Source of the DNA: Chryseobacterium sp. CH21
GTDB taxonomy: Bacteria > Bacteroidota > Bacteroidia > Flavobacteriales > Weeksellaceae
Reading direction: 5' to 3'
Length of the DNA: 38,401 bases
Assembly: GCF_004119445.1 (NCBI RefSeq)
Contig: NZ_QICI01000002.1
Location: 1 to 38,401 of the forward strand
The notes under the pieces were generated by a model. It ran no database searches. It was given only the letters and a program-made list of their open reading frames with translations, and was not told the origin of the DNA. Made by a program: the position numbers and the translations under genes. How positions within the stretch are numbered: position 1 is the first letter of the stretch; each line of letters opens with the position of its first letter. Of the stretch, positions 17,126 through 26,540 are shown in pieces.

Positions 17126-18481
17126 ATGACAAATCCATCTTTAGACGCCTATCAACAAGTATTTGGTATGGCAGGTCTTGCCAACCGAGCCGGAGGCTAC
17201 AACGGTTTTGGTATCCAGCTACAGCAACAGCTTCAGTATGATTTATCTTTTTATTTTAACAATGTTCCCCCAGTTAAAATAATGGGTCAGAAAACACCTT
17301 CAACAGCTGATCCTTCAGTTACTCCGGTGTTAGGAAACTGGGATCTTGTTTGGGGGCCAGCGCTCATTGAAGAGACTGACGAAAAAGGTAAGCCTACCGG
17401 GGTTGCCGACAATGCTTTATATGTAGCTAAATGTGACGCTGTCGCATTTCCGGGAGGTCCTACATTGCCTACTTATGTCGTGGCTATTGCTGCTACCAAC
17501 CCTTCCTCACTCTACGATTGGGAAACAGAAGATTTCTCAGTTGCAGAAGTCGTAAACTGGACAACGTACAATCCTTCCAATTTCTCTCCATCATCTTATA
17601 ATGGTACTGATCCCTATATTTCAAAAGGAACAGCTACAGGTGTGGGTATACTTCTGGGATTGATAAGCCCGAATAATGCTGCTTCACCCAATACTACACT
17701 TCAGCAGTTTCTTGCTGGTTTAAACCCAGACCCAGGTACAGCCATCGTATTTTGCGGACACAGCCTTGCCGGAGCACTATCTCCTACCCTTGCTCTTTAT
17801 CTTAAAGAGAATAAAGATCTAAATGCTTTCGGGGTAACGCTTGTATATCCTACAGCCGGACCAACACCAGGGGAGACAGCATTTGCTAATCTGTTCAACA
17901 GCAAATTTCCACCGTTGCCACCAGGATGGCAGCAACAATCAGGTACTTATCAAAGCTGGAATACCATGCATTGGAATGATCTGGACGTTGTTCCTCATGC
18001 ATGGCCGGTCTCGGAACTTGGGAAAATTGCAACCATTTATGGCCAGGCTCCTACATTTATGACGGCCGGTTTATTAAACGCTTTACAGAAAATGGCAATC
18101 AATGATTCTTTAAAATCAGGGGCCAATTATACCAGAATACAAAACCAATCGCTGCCAGGTCAGCTCCAGCACTCAAGTGCTTCTTCAATTAGCATCAAAA
18201 CACCTCCCGAGAATTTACAAGACTATATGCTTCAGCTATCAGTACAGCATGTGGGGATGTATAATGGTATTCCTGCGGAAGGTTCTAATCCACAAGTGAA
18301 CGGTCTTATTTTACCACAGCCATTACCAAAACCAGTTGTGAAGCTGGTACCGGGAGTCACTGCTGTCACCGAACTGGAGATGATTTTGAAAATAATAGAT
18401 CAGATTCTTGGGTGGATTTCTTCCAATTATGTTTTGGTTGAAAAGGAAAATGCCACGCAAAATGTTGAAGCAGACCAATAG
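17126..18481 (+). CDS. Class 3-like lipase/esterase family protein
   Basis: A 451-residue alpha/beta hydrolase. The nucleophile elbow is FCGHSLAGA with Ser213; Asp287 in WNDLDVVPHAWP and His375 in SVQHVGMYNG complete a plausible triad, in the class 3 (fungal-type) lipase order. The spacing VFCGHSLAG...LVYPTAGPTPG...NDLDVVPH is typical of that family. There is no signal peptide or membrane helix, and no C-terminal type IX sorting domain, so it may act in the cytosol or leave by an unknown route. The N-terminus (MTNPSLDAYQQVFGMAGLAN) and Pro-rich C-terminus (LILPQPLPKPVVKLVPG) are unrecognised. It is less AT-rich than its accessory-block neighbours and converges on pyrH. Confidence 0.82.
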   Translation: MTNPSLDAYQQVFGMAGLANRAGGYNGFGIQLQQQLQYDLSFYFNNVPPVKIMGQKTPSTADPSVTPVLGNWDLVWGPALIEETDEKGKPTGVADNALYVAKCDAVAFPGGPTLPTYVVAIAATNPSSLYDWETEDFSVAEVVNWTTYNPSNFSPSSYNGTDPYISKGTATGVGILLGLISPNNAASPNTTLQQFLAGLNPDPGTAIVFCGHSLAGALSPTLALYLKENKDLNAFGVTLVYPTAGPTPGETAFANLFNSKFPPLPPGWQQQSGTYQSWNTMHWNDLDVVPHAWPVSELGKIATIYGQAPTFMTAGLLNALQKMAINDSLKSGANYTRIQNQSLPGQLQHSSASSISIKTPPENLQDYMLQLSVQHVGMYNGIPAEGSNPQVNGLILPQPLPKPVVKLVPGVTAVTELEMILKIIDQILGWISSNYVLVEKENATQNVEADQ

Positions 18482-18505
18482 GTATTAAAAACTATTATAG
18501 AAACA

Positions 18506-18550
18506 AAAAAAAACCTTTCACACTAATTGTGAAAGGTGTTTATATTTTTT
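18506..18550. terminator. Shared bidirectional terminator between lipase gene and pyrH
   Basis: AACACCTTTCACA-type stem: CCTTTCACA pairs with TGTGAAAGG around CTAAT, flanked by a 10-base A run on one side and T runs on the other. It can end both converging transcripts. Confidence 0.85.
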
Positions 18551-18564
18551 AGTGGTAAAATTGA

Positions 18565-19275
<711 letters not shown>

Positions 19276-19326
19276 TTATTTTTAGTAACTTTTTATTAGT
19301 ACGGGTTCCCCCGGAATTTGATTTTG

Positions 19327-19334
19327 CAAATATA
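19327..19334 (-). promoter_or_regulatory. -7 box for pyrH
   Basis: TATATTTG on the minus strand, 54 bases before the ATG. The leader of about 45 bases carries a small GC-rich stem (CGGG/CCCG) unusual in this AT-rich context. Confidence 0.45.
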
Positions 19335-19390
19335 ATCATTAATGATATTGATAAAAGAAAAATATTTAAATAGAAATAATGTAAGAAATA

Positions 19391-19421
19391 TTTTGAAAAG
19401 TACGAAAAAGGATTATTTTTG
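19391..19421 (+). promoter_or_regulatory. Promoter for porQ-cmk
   Basis: TTTTG (19391-19395), 18 bases, then TATTTTTG (19414-19421) match the Bacteroidota -33/-7 pattern. The start codon follows 18 bases later. Confidence 0.6.
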
Positions 19422-19439
19422 CATTAATTATAAATTGAG

Positions 19440-20432
19440 TTGAAGAAAATTATCATTTTTTCATTATTTCTATCAGGAATTGTTTCTTATGCGCAAACAG
19501 GAACAAATGTATATCCGTTCTTAAATGTACCTGTATCTGCAAGACAGGCTGCTTTGGGTGGAGATGCAATTTCGGTAAGAGATTATGATGTTTCCTTTGC
19601 TATTGCAAACCCTGCCCTTTTAAATAAAGATTCTGATAAACAGCTTTCTGTAAACGCGACAGCTTATCTTGCTGACTCGAAATACGGTACTATTGCTTAT
19701 GCCAAAGATTTTGAAAATGGCCATATGGCTACCATCAATGCAAGGTATATGAGCTATGGAAGTATTCCGAGAACGGATGAAAGCGGTTTCGAAAACGGAG
19801 AATTCAAAGCTTCGGATGTAGCCATTGGAGCAGGCTATGCCTACCAGTTTGAAGAAGACTGGACGATTGGTGGAGGACTTAATTTCGTTACCTCAAAAAT
19901 TGACAACTATACGTCTTCCGCTATCTCAGGAACGGCGGGGATTACCTATCATAATAAAAAGAACAAAGAAGTTCTTTCTCTTGTGATGAGGAACTTCGGT
20001 TTCCAGTTGAAATCTTTCAACGGAACCAGAGAGAATCTTCCTTTCAGAATAGATCTGGGATATACCAAAACAATCAAGAATTTCCCTCTTGCCATTACCA
20101 TTACGGCACATGACCTTCAGAAGTTTGATATTTCTTCAGAATATAATCTGGATGGGCAGGAAGTGAAAACCGGAAGAAAAATTGCTGATCACTTCTCATT
20201 GGGTGCAGAATTGTTTCCGGAAAAGAATTTCAATATCAGATTGGGTTATAATGTAAAAAGAGGAAATGAACTGGCTGTTGCAGATCAGAGAAACTTCTCA
20301 GGACTTTCTGCAGGATTTGGAGTTAAAGTTTCCAGATTCCGTATTGATTACGCCCACGTGAGATATCACAACTCTTCAAATGTCAACCAGATAGGAATTT
20401 CTATGGATCTTTCCAGCCACAGAGGAGAGTAA
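19440..20432 (+). CDS. porQ: Type IX secretion system protein PorQ
   Basis: A 330-residue outer-membrane beta-barrel protein of the PorV/PorQ (FadL-like) group, part of the type IX attachment machinery that modifies and anchors secreted cargo. It has a signal peptide (MKKIIIFSLFLSGIVSYAQ), then the family start TGTNVYPFLNVPVSARQAAL and GGDAISVRDYDVSFAIANPA, then repeated amphipathic strands ending in YAHVRYHNSSNVNQIGISMD. The start is TTG, set by the signal peptide and the promoter at 19391. The order porQ then cmk is common in Flavobacteriia, and the two are separated here by 84 bases. Confidence 0.93.
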   Translation: MKKIIIFSLFLSGIVSYAQTGTNVYPFLNVPVSARQAALGGDAISVRDYDVSFAIANPALLNKDSDKQLSVNATAYLADSKYGTIAYAKDFENGHMATINARYMSYGSIPRTDESGFENGEFKASDVAIGAGYAYQFEEDWTIGGGLNFVTSKIDNYTSSAISGTAGITYHNKKNKEVLSLVMRNFGFQLKSFNGTRENLPFRIDLGYTKTIKNFPLAITITAHDLQKFDISSEYNLDGQEVKTGRKIADHFSLGAELFPEKNFNIRLGYNVKRGNELAVADQRNFSGLSAGFGVKVSRFRIDYAHVRYHNSSNVNQIGISMDLSSHRGE

Positions 20433-20516
20433 TCTTTTCAGCTGAATTTTTCTTAATTATTCCGAAAATTTTATACTTCCTCTTGATTTTTAAGAAAAAA
20501 TCTTGAAATTTGCAGT

Positions 20517-21191
20517 ATGAAAAAACCTGTAATTGCTATTGATGGGTACTCGTCTACCGGAAAAAGTTCTATCTCTAAAATCATTGCTGATCAATTAGGA
20601 CTTATTCATATGGACACAGGGGCTCTTTACAGAGGAGTTACCTGGTATGCGTTGCAGCACTGCCTTAAAATAAATGGTGAGATTGATCTGGATATGTTAT
20701 TCAATTCTTTTGATCAGATTAATCTCGAATTCAAAAACAATGAAGGAACCCTTATTCTTTTCCTGAATGACACTGATATCTCTAAAGAAATTCGAACCAA
20801 CATCGTATCGGACAATGTAAGCCTTGTGGCCAAACAGAAAGAAGTAAGAGATTTTCTGTTGCAGTCACAACGCAATTTGGCAGAAAAAGGAGGTGTAATT
20901 ATGGACGGACGTGACATTGGGACAGTAGTTCTGCCAAATGCAGACTATAAATTCTTTCTTACTGCCAGTATTGATGAAAGAACCAATAGAAGATTTCTGG
21001 AATTGAAAGGTCTGGGAATTGAAGCCGATAAAGAACAGGTAAAGCAAAACCTTATAGAGCGTGACAAAATCGACAGTGAGCGTGAAATAGCCCCATTAAA
21101 GCAGGCTGACGACGCTATCGTCATTGATAATTCGGACTTAACCAAGGAAGAAACCATAGAACTTATTTTATCTCACATCAAAAAGATTTAA
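20517..21191 (+). CDS. cmk: Cytidylate kinase
   Basis: A 224-residue P-loop kinase that phosphorylates CMP and dCMP. The P-loop is IDGYSSTGKSSISK; MDTGALYRGVTWYAL binds the nucleotide, and MDGRDIGTVVLPNADYKFFL and RDKIDSEREIAPLKQADDAI are diagnostic. Length is normal for the bacterial short form. It is probably expressed with porQ. Confidence 0.96.
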   Translation: MKKPVIAIDGYSSTGKSSISKIIADQLGLIHMDTGALYRGVTWYALQHCLKINGEIDLDMLFNSFDQINLEFKNNEGTLILFLNDTDISKEIRTNIVSDNVSLVAKQKEVRDFLLQSQRNLAEKGGVIMDGRDIGTVVLPNADYKFFLTASIDERTNRRFLELKGLGIEADKEQVKQNLIERDKIDSEREIAPLKQADDAIVIDNSDLTKEETIELILSHIKKI

Positions 21192-21286
21192 CAATTTTTA
21201 ATAGGCTTAAAGCCCCCTTTGGTATACAAATTGTAAGTTTTATTACTGTAAAAACTAATTTATTATTAATTATTAAAAAACTTAAA

Positions 21287-21640
21287 ATGTCTAGAAAAGG
21301 AAATAATACAGCAGGTATATTGGCAGGACTTCTTGCAGGTGCTGCAGCGGGTGTAATCTTAGGAATGTTATACGCACCGGAAGAAGGTAAAGAAACCAGA
21401 AAAAAAATCAAAACTAAGGCGAATGATCTTAAAGATCAGGCTAAAAATAAATACGGTGAGGTTTCTGAAAAAGTGAAAGACCAATATGGCAATATTTCTT
21501 CTACTTTCAAAGAAACGGCAAGCAGCGTAGCACATACTGTGAAAGACGGATATGATAAATACAAAGATCAGATTGTTTCTAAAACTGCTGATTTGGCAAA
21601 AGATGTAGAAGCGGAACTAAATGATCTTAAAAATAAGTAA
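21287..21640 (+). CDS. YtxH domain protein
   Basis: A 117-residue protein: a glycine/alanine-rich membrane helix (TAGILAGLLAGAAAGVILGM), the YtxH signature LYAPEEGKETRKKIK, and a long Lys/Asp/Glu/Gln-rich amphipathic helix with about 11-residue periodicity. YtxH proteins are linked to general stress in Firmicutes; in Bacteroidota they often travel with a holin-like membrane protein, as here. The molecular role is unknown. A strong terminator follows, so read-through would control the two genes behind it. Confidence 0.88.
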   Translation: MSRKGNNTAGILAGLLAGAAAGVILGMLYAPEEGKETRKKIKTKANDLKDQAKNKYGEVSEKVKDQYGNISSTFKETASSVAHTVKDGYDKYKDQIVSKTADLAKDVEAELNDLKNK

Positions 21641-21664
21641 TTTATCTTTTTTAAGTAAATTACA

Positions 21665-21697
21665 GAAAGGAACTTTTGTGCAAAAGTTCCTTTTTTT
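21665..21697 (+). terminator. Rho-independent terminator after ytxH
   Basis: AAAGGAACTTTTG and CAAAAGTTCCTTT are perfect complements over 13 bp with a two-base gap (the loop opens to four), followed by more T to 21697. Confidence 0.9.
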
Positions 21698-21715
21698 GTA
21701 ACTTTAAAAAAAACA

Positions 21716-22023
21716 ATGATAGAAACTATTAAAGAATATGCCTCCAAGAGAATAGATCTTCTGAAAATTGAAGCGACAGAAAAGTCGTCCCTTTCCGCTG
21801 GGCTCATCACTTACTTTGTAGTACTGCTTGTTGCTTTTGCTTTTTTATTATCCTTTTCAATTTTGGAATTGCTTTCCTTATTGGCAAAGCACTGGATAAT
21901 TACTCTTACGGATTCTTAATTGTGGCTGCATTTTATGCGCTGGTAATGGCGTTTGTCATTGCCTTCAAAAATAAAATTGTCAATACTGTTGCAGATCAGG
22001 TTATTAAATTTTTAAATCATTAA
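21716..22023 (+). pseudogene. Phage-holin-like membrane protein gene with a frameshift
   Basis: A small two-helix protein of the Bacteroidota phage holin family type. The intact frame starts MIETIKEYASKRIDLLKIEATEK and enters a first helix (ITYFVVLLVAFAFLLSF). At TTTT (21861-21864) the frame is lost: the original frame ends at 21919, while the next frame continues FGIAFLIGKALDNYSYGF, a second helix and a tail ending IKFLNH at 22023. Restoring one T gives a normal 102-residue protein. It ends three bases before the next gene. I judge a sequence error more likely than true loss, because four other genes nearby show the same kind of missing base. Confidence 0.8.
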
Positions 22024-22026
22024 ACT

Positions 22027-22527
22027 ATGGGTAGAAAATACGAAAGCATAGAAGAATTAAGAAGAAAGAAAAAACTGCTTCAGGGTGAAATAAGTGATCT
22101 GGAAAATCTTCTTACCTTCAAAAATACGAAAGAAAGCTTAAGTGCCTTTACCAATGGTTTAAGTGATCAGTATCTTCAGGAAAAGATAGATGAAGACGGT
22201 GATGAAAAAGTAGTCCTTAGAAAAGATGTCATTGCCAAACAGCTTACTTCCGAAGTAAAAGATCTTTTGATCAGCAAAAATACAGCGGTAGGAATTGCAA
22301 GTTCTGCTTTCAAGGGAGGAAATATCACAGACGGCCTCGTAAAACTAGGAATTACTGCTCTCGTAGGTAACTATGCCAAAAAGAATATGAAAAGCTCCAA
22401 CTGGAAGAAAAAACTGATTGGTGCAGCGTTGATCTATCTCGCCCCTATAGCCCTGAAATATGTGAGAAAAAAGATGGAAGTGTATCAGAAAAACAAAAGT
22501 GTTTCAAGTTTGGAACAATTGATATAA
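22027..22527 (+). CDS. Unknown protein of the YtxH-holin cluster
   Basis: A 166-residue protein of no recognised family. The N-terminus is a charged helix (IEELRRKKKLLQGEISDLEN) likely to form a coiled coil. A polar middle follows, then a C-terminal part with weakly hydrophobic stretches (LVKLGITALVGNYAKK and KKLIGAALIYLAPIALKYV) that may lie in or on the membrane. It starts three bases after the holin-like stop, so translation is probably coupled, and the three genes probably act together at the envelope. Confidence 0.72.
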   Translation: MGRKYESIEELRRKKKLLQGEISDLENLLTFKNTKESLSAFTNGLSDQYLQEKIDEDGDEKVVLRKDVIAKQLTSEVKDLLISKNTAVGIASSAFKGGNITDGLVKLGITALVGNYAKKNMKSSNWKKKLIGAALIYLAPIALKYVRKKMEVYQKNKSVSSLEQLI

Positions 22528-22536
22528 AAATAAGAT

Positions 22537-22604
22537 ATTAGAAACTAGATGCTAGATTATATTCAGTAATATTTTACAATAATTTCTAATCTCTAGTTTC
22601 TAAT
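22537..22604. repeat. Inverted repeat between convergent genes
   Basis: ATTAGAAACTAGA at 22537-22549 and TCTAGTTTCTAAT at 22592-22604 are perfect complements, 42 bases apart, with further partial pairing inside. It lies between two converging genes and could act as a weak terminator or be a dispersed palindromic element. Confidence 0.5.
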
Positions 22605-22607
22605 TTT

Positions 22608-23332
22608 CTATTTTGAAAATAACTGCCCTAAAATAATCCCTGCAGCCATTGATACATTCAGGCTTTCTGTAGACTGGGATTTTCCAAACCTCGGAATGCT
22701 GATACTTTTCTGTAAAAGCGTCTCGGTTTCCGGCCTCATTCCGTTTCCTTCGTTTCCTAAAATAAGATTGATCTTTTCCGGCTTTTCAAAGGTATAGATA
22801 TTCTCCCCTTCCATATCCGTTCCTATGTTGATATTTTCTGTTGCAGAAAGATATTCCACAAGATCAGTATAAACCACATTCACTCTGGTAAAAGACCCCA
22901 TTGTTGCCTGAATCACTTTCGGATTGTAAACATCTACCGTATCTTCACTGCAGATAATCTGCTCTATCCCAAACCAGTCTGCCAATCGGATAATCGTTCC
23001 CAAATTTCCGGGATCCTGTATTCCATCCAAAACCAGCTGTATATTCTTATCTTCCCATTTTTCTTCCGTAGCAAGATAGCATACCGCTACAGAATCTTTT
23101 GGAGTTTTAAGAAAACTAATTTTTTTAATTCATTTTCAGAGATATGGGTAACAGGAATATCAGTACGGTCCAATTTTTGTGGATCCGTTGACAATATTTC
23201 CTTAATTTTAATGTTAGAATTAAAAAGTTCACAAATGATTTTATTACCTTCAACCAAAAACAAATTGTATTTTTGTCTGAACTTCTTTTTATCTAAAGAT
23301 TGTAAAACTTTTATTGTATGAGCTGTAAGCAT
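22608..23332 (-). pseudogene. TrmH/SpoU-type RNA 2'-O-methyltransferase gene with a frameshift
   Basis: The N-terminal substrate-binding part (MLTAHTIKVLQSLDKKKFRQ, LFLVEGNKIICELF) lies in one frame and ends at 23087. The SPOUT catalytic part continues in another frame, with the motifs DGIQDPGNLGTIIRLADWFG, LILGNEGNGM and STESLNVSMAAGIILGQLF. The two join if one A is restored in the 7-base run at 23120-23126, giving about 241 residues, normal for the family. These enzymes methylate ribose in rRNA or tRNA. The start MLTAH at 23332 overlaps the divergent TamL-like start by 15 bases. A further in-frame ATG lies upstream at 23350, within the TamL-like gene, and is less likely. Confidence 0.82.
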
Positions 23333-25926
23333 TATAAGAATTCTCCTCAAAAATATTATAAAATTATCTCATTTGCAACATTTGTTGGTCTCCTTTATGC
23401 TTGTAGTACGACAAAAAAAGTTCCGGAAGGCGAATATCTGCTTACTAAGAACACTTTAGGGTTCGAGGATAAGAGAGAATTTTTCGATGAAGAACTGAAA
23501 GATTATATTCAGCAAAAGCCCAATAAAAAGCAATTTCTTTTCATGCCATTAAGTTTGCTTCTGTATAACATGGCGGATACAAAATACGACACAATATTGA
23601 ATGAATATATGACGTATCCCGGTGAGATGAGAAATCAAAAACTGAGAGATTCTTTATTCCTTAAATATAATATGAAAAGCAGCGTGGGAAAAAGTCTGCT
23701 TTTTGACCGTTTATTGCACAATTGGGGGACAGCACCTGTCATTCTGGATCAGACAAGAAGTGAAAAAAGTGCTGAGTCTATCAAAAAAAGACTTACCTAC
23801 AGAGGATATTGGGATGCGGATGTAACCTTTAAGCATTCTCTGGATTCTGCTTCTAAAAAAGCGTCTGTAAGTTATTCTATCAAGCATAACGAACCTACCC
23901 GTATTAAGGATTATTTTTACAATATTCCGGATCAGGGGATTAAAGGATACTACAGTTCTTTTCTGAATAAAAGCCTTGTGAGGTCCGGACAGATTCTTGA
24001 TCAGACCGTTCTTGAAAGAGAAGTAACCAGAATTACCGAACAGATGAGGGAATTTGGATTCTACAGGTTCAATGCGTTGAATGATGAAGTGTATTTTGTG
24101 GCAGATTCTCTTAAAAGCAGAAAGCAGATTCCTTTAACGCTGGAAATTCATAAAGATTCTCTGGACACCCCTTATAAAATCGCCACTTTTGGGAACATTG
24201 ATGTGGCCATAGTGGATGAACCCGGAGATTACCCTAAAAATACAAAGAAAGACAGCCTAAGAAGAATAAGATTCCATACGGTGAATGATAAGTATAAAAT
24301 TTCATCTATTTGGAGAGCTATTATTCCTGACAGCAAAAAAGTTTTTGACCAGACAAAACTGGATGTTACCAAGAGAAATCTTTTGGCAATGAACAATTTT
24401 AGCATCGTTAAAGCAAGAGACTCTCTGAGACAAGGAGGAATCACTGCTCCTAACGACAGTATTGTGGATGTTTTATATGTATTGAAACCACTTCCCAAGT
24501 ATGAATTTAAACTGGGAACAGATATTAATTATTCTCAGATTCTGAATCTGGGGGTCTCTCCTTCTGTTGATCTTACCACCCGAAATGTTTTCAGAGGGGC
24601 AGAAAACCTTTCTACAAGCCTTTCAGGAACATTTGGATCTATCAGAAGTACAAAAGATATTGACAAAAGGGTGGCTGCTTACGAAATATCCGCTCAGGCA
24701 TCTTTGAATTTCCCAAGACTGCTGCTTCCTATTAATTATTATAAATTAATTCCTAAACGATATACCCCTACTTCCTCTATCTTACTGGGAGCATCCATAC
24801 AGAACAATATCGGTTTGGGAAGACTTATTTTTAATACCGGACTAAACTACCAGGCCAGTGTAAATGACCAGGTATATCATAAGCTTACATTATTCAATAC
24901 TCAGATCAGTTTGACTAAAAATAAGGATGCCTACTATGATTACTTTGTGAATGACGGAAGGGTAAAAGATGAAGTTTTCGGGAACTATTTTATGTTTAAC
25001 CCAGAAACTCAGCAAACCGGCCAAGATTATAGGGATGGAAAACTTACCGTAGACGAGGTTTCCAAGAGGATTCTTCAGAATGAAAACTACCAGTCCAGCC
25101 TTAATCAACAGGGGAAAGATCTTTTGACAGCCTTTAGAGGAACTTTGGTAAACAAAGACAGACAGACACAGGATGTCCTGATTTCTTCCATGATTTACAA
25201 CTTTGTATATAGTGAAATCGGAAAAAAGACTATCCTAATGCATTTTACTTTAACGGAAAAGTTGAGCTTGCAGGTAACCTCTTAAGTTTATTCAACAAAA
25301 GAGATAATGACGGAGGGATTGTTAGCGGTCCTCAAAAAACTATTTTCGGGCTGCCTTATGCGCAGTTTGTGAAATTTGACATTGATGCCAGAAAATATTT
25401 TAAATTTAATGGAAACCAAACATTGGTGCTTCGTCAGTTTATAGGAGTCGGAATTCCGTATGGAAACTCTGAGGATATGCCGATCATCAAGTCTTATTTC
25501 AATGGAGGCTCTAATGATATCAGAGCCTGGGTAGCATTTGGAGGACTAGGTCCTGCAGATTCTCAGGTAGATGAAAGGGTACGTACCTATATGACAGACA
25601 ACTTAAAGCTTACCACCAATATTGAATACCGTATACCATTCAACAAAACCTATGAAGGAGCTTTATTTACCGATATCGGAAATACATGGAGTCTTCGAAA
25701 CTATAATGATGGATATGGAGATGAGTTTAAATTTAATAAATTCCTGAAACAGGTTGGTATCGGAAGTGGATTCGGATTAAGGTTAAATATTGCTTATGTA
25801 ACGGCCAGAATTGACCTTGCTTACAAGATCTACGACCCGAATAAACCTGAGGGTGACCGATGGAGAATCAAATATATTCAGCCTTTCAAACCTACGGTTA
25901 ATATCGCATTCGGATATCCTTTCTAA
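23318..25926 (+). pseudogene. TamL-like lipidated Omp85 (BamA/TamA family) gene with a frameshift
   Basis: Encodes about 869 residues once corrected. The signal ends in a lipobox (FVGLLYACSTTKK, lipid Cys29), the mark of the Bacteroidota TamL form of TamA. POTRA-like domains follow (about 100-400: SIKKRLTYRGYWDADVTF, LEREVTRITEQMREFGFYRF), then the beta barrel, with the Omp85 motif region SYFNGGSNDIRAWVAFGGLG and a C-terminal strand ending VNIAFGYPF. The frame breaks at six A (25222-25227): the first frame stops at 25285, while the next reads DYPNAFYFNGKVELAGNLLS on to 25926; one more A restores it. A barrel gene of this importance is unlikely to be dead, so error is suspected. The stop overlaps the converging next gene by four bases. 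A tamB partner is not in the window. Confidence 0.85.
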
Positions 25927-26540
25927 TCCGGAGAAACGCCTAATATAAAATATACTACAGCAATGACCCTGGCGAGGATTTCCCTCGTCTGGTTTCTGTA
26001 GAAACTTTCTGGCTTTGAGACATCCTGTGCATCAAAACCTAACGCATTCATATCATTGTTTCTTGCAAAAAACAGGGCTCTCAGATTATGAAATCCCTGA
26101 GATACAATAATGACATTTTTCTTTTTATAAACATCTTTGCAGCGAAGAATACTTTTATAGGTATTGAAGCCTTTCGGATCTTCCACAATAATATCTTCCG
26201 GAACTCCTTCCTGATTAATCAGATAGTTTTTCATAGCTGCCGGTTCGTTGTAGCCTTTACTTTTCTCCCCGCTTACGATAATTTTTTTGATCTTTCCATG
26301 ATGGTAAAGAAGAGCCGCAGCATCCATTCTTTTCGTAAAATAAGGATTAGATTTTCCTGATCTCATTTTCGGAGATGTTCCCAGAACTAAAGCTATTTCT
26401 CTTGGCGGAATTTTTGAGATTTTGGTATAGGTTCTCCCGTTGGTAAGCCCGAAAACCCACACATTACAGAAACATATCATCAGAATTCCCAATTCCAATG
26501 ATATAAAGCCCAGGTTAAATATGTTCCGTATAATTCTCAA
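25923..26540 (-). CDS. SanA/YdcF-like (DUF218) membrane protein
   Basis: A 205-residue protein: an N-terminal membrane helix (FISLELGILMICFCNVWVF) followed by a DUF218 domain with REIALVLGTSPKMRSGKSNP, KKIIVSGEKSKGYNEPAAMK, IIVEDPKGFNTYKSILRCKD and VSQGFHNLRALFFARNNDM. SanA-type proteins affect envelope permeability, and the reaction is not known. The start is TTG, inside TTGA shared with the stop of the reductase gene, so the two are translationally coupled. An ATG inside the helix (MICFC) would cut the membrane anchor, so TTG is preferred. Confidence 0.85.
   Translation of the reverse strand: MRIIRNIFNLGFISLELGILMICFCNVWVFGLTNGRTYTKISKIPPREIALVLGTSPKMRSGKSNPYFTKRMDAAALLYHHGKIKKIIVSGEKSKGYNEPAAMKNYLINQEGVPEDIIVEDPKGFNTYKSILRCKDVYKKKNVIIVSQGFHNLRALFFARNNDMNALGFDAQDVSKPESFYRNQTREILARVIAVVYFILGVSPD

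Noticed and set aside
19295..19320. Riboswitch or attenuator in the pyrH leader
   Set aside because: Only a 4-bp GC stem is seen in a leader of about 45 bases; there is no terminator-antiterminator pair and no known aptamer pattern.
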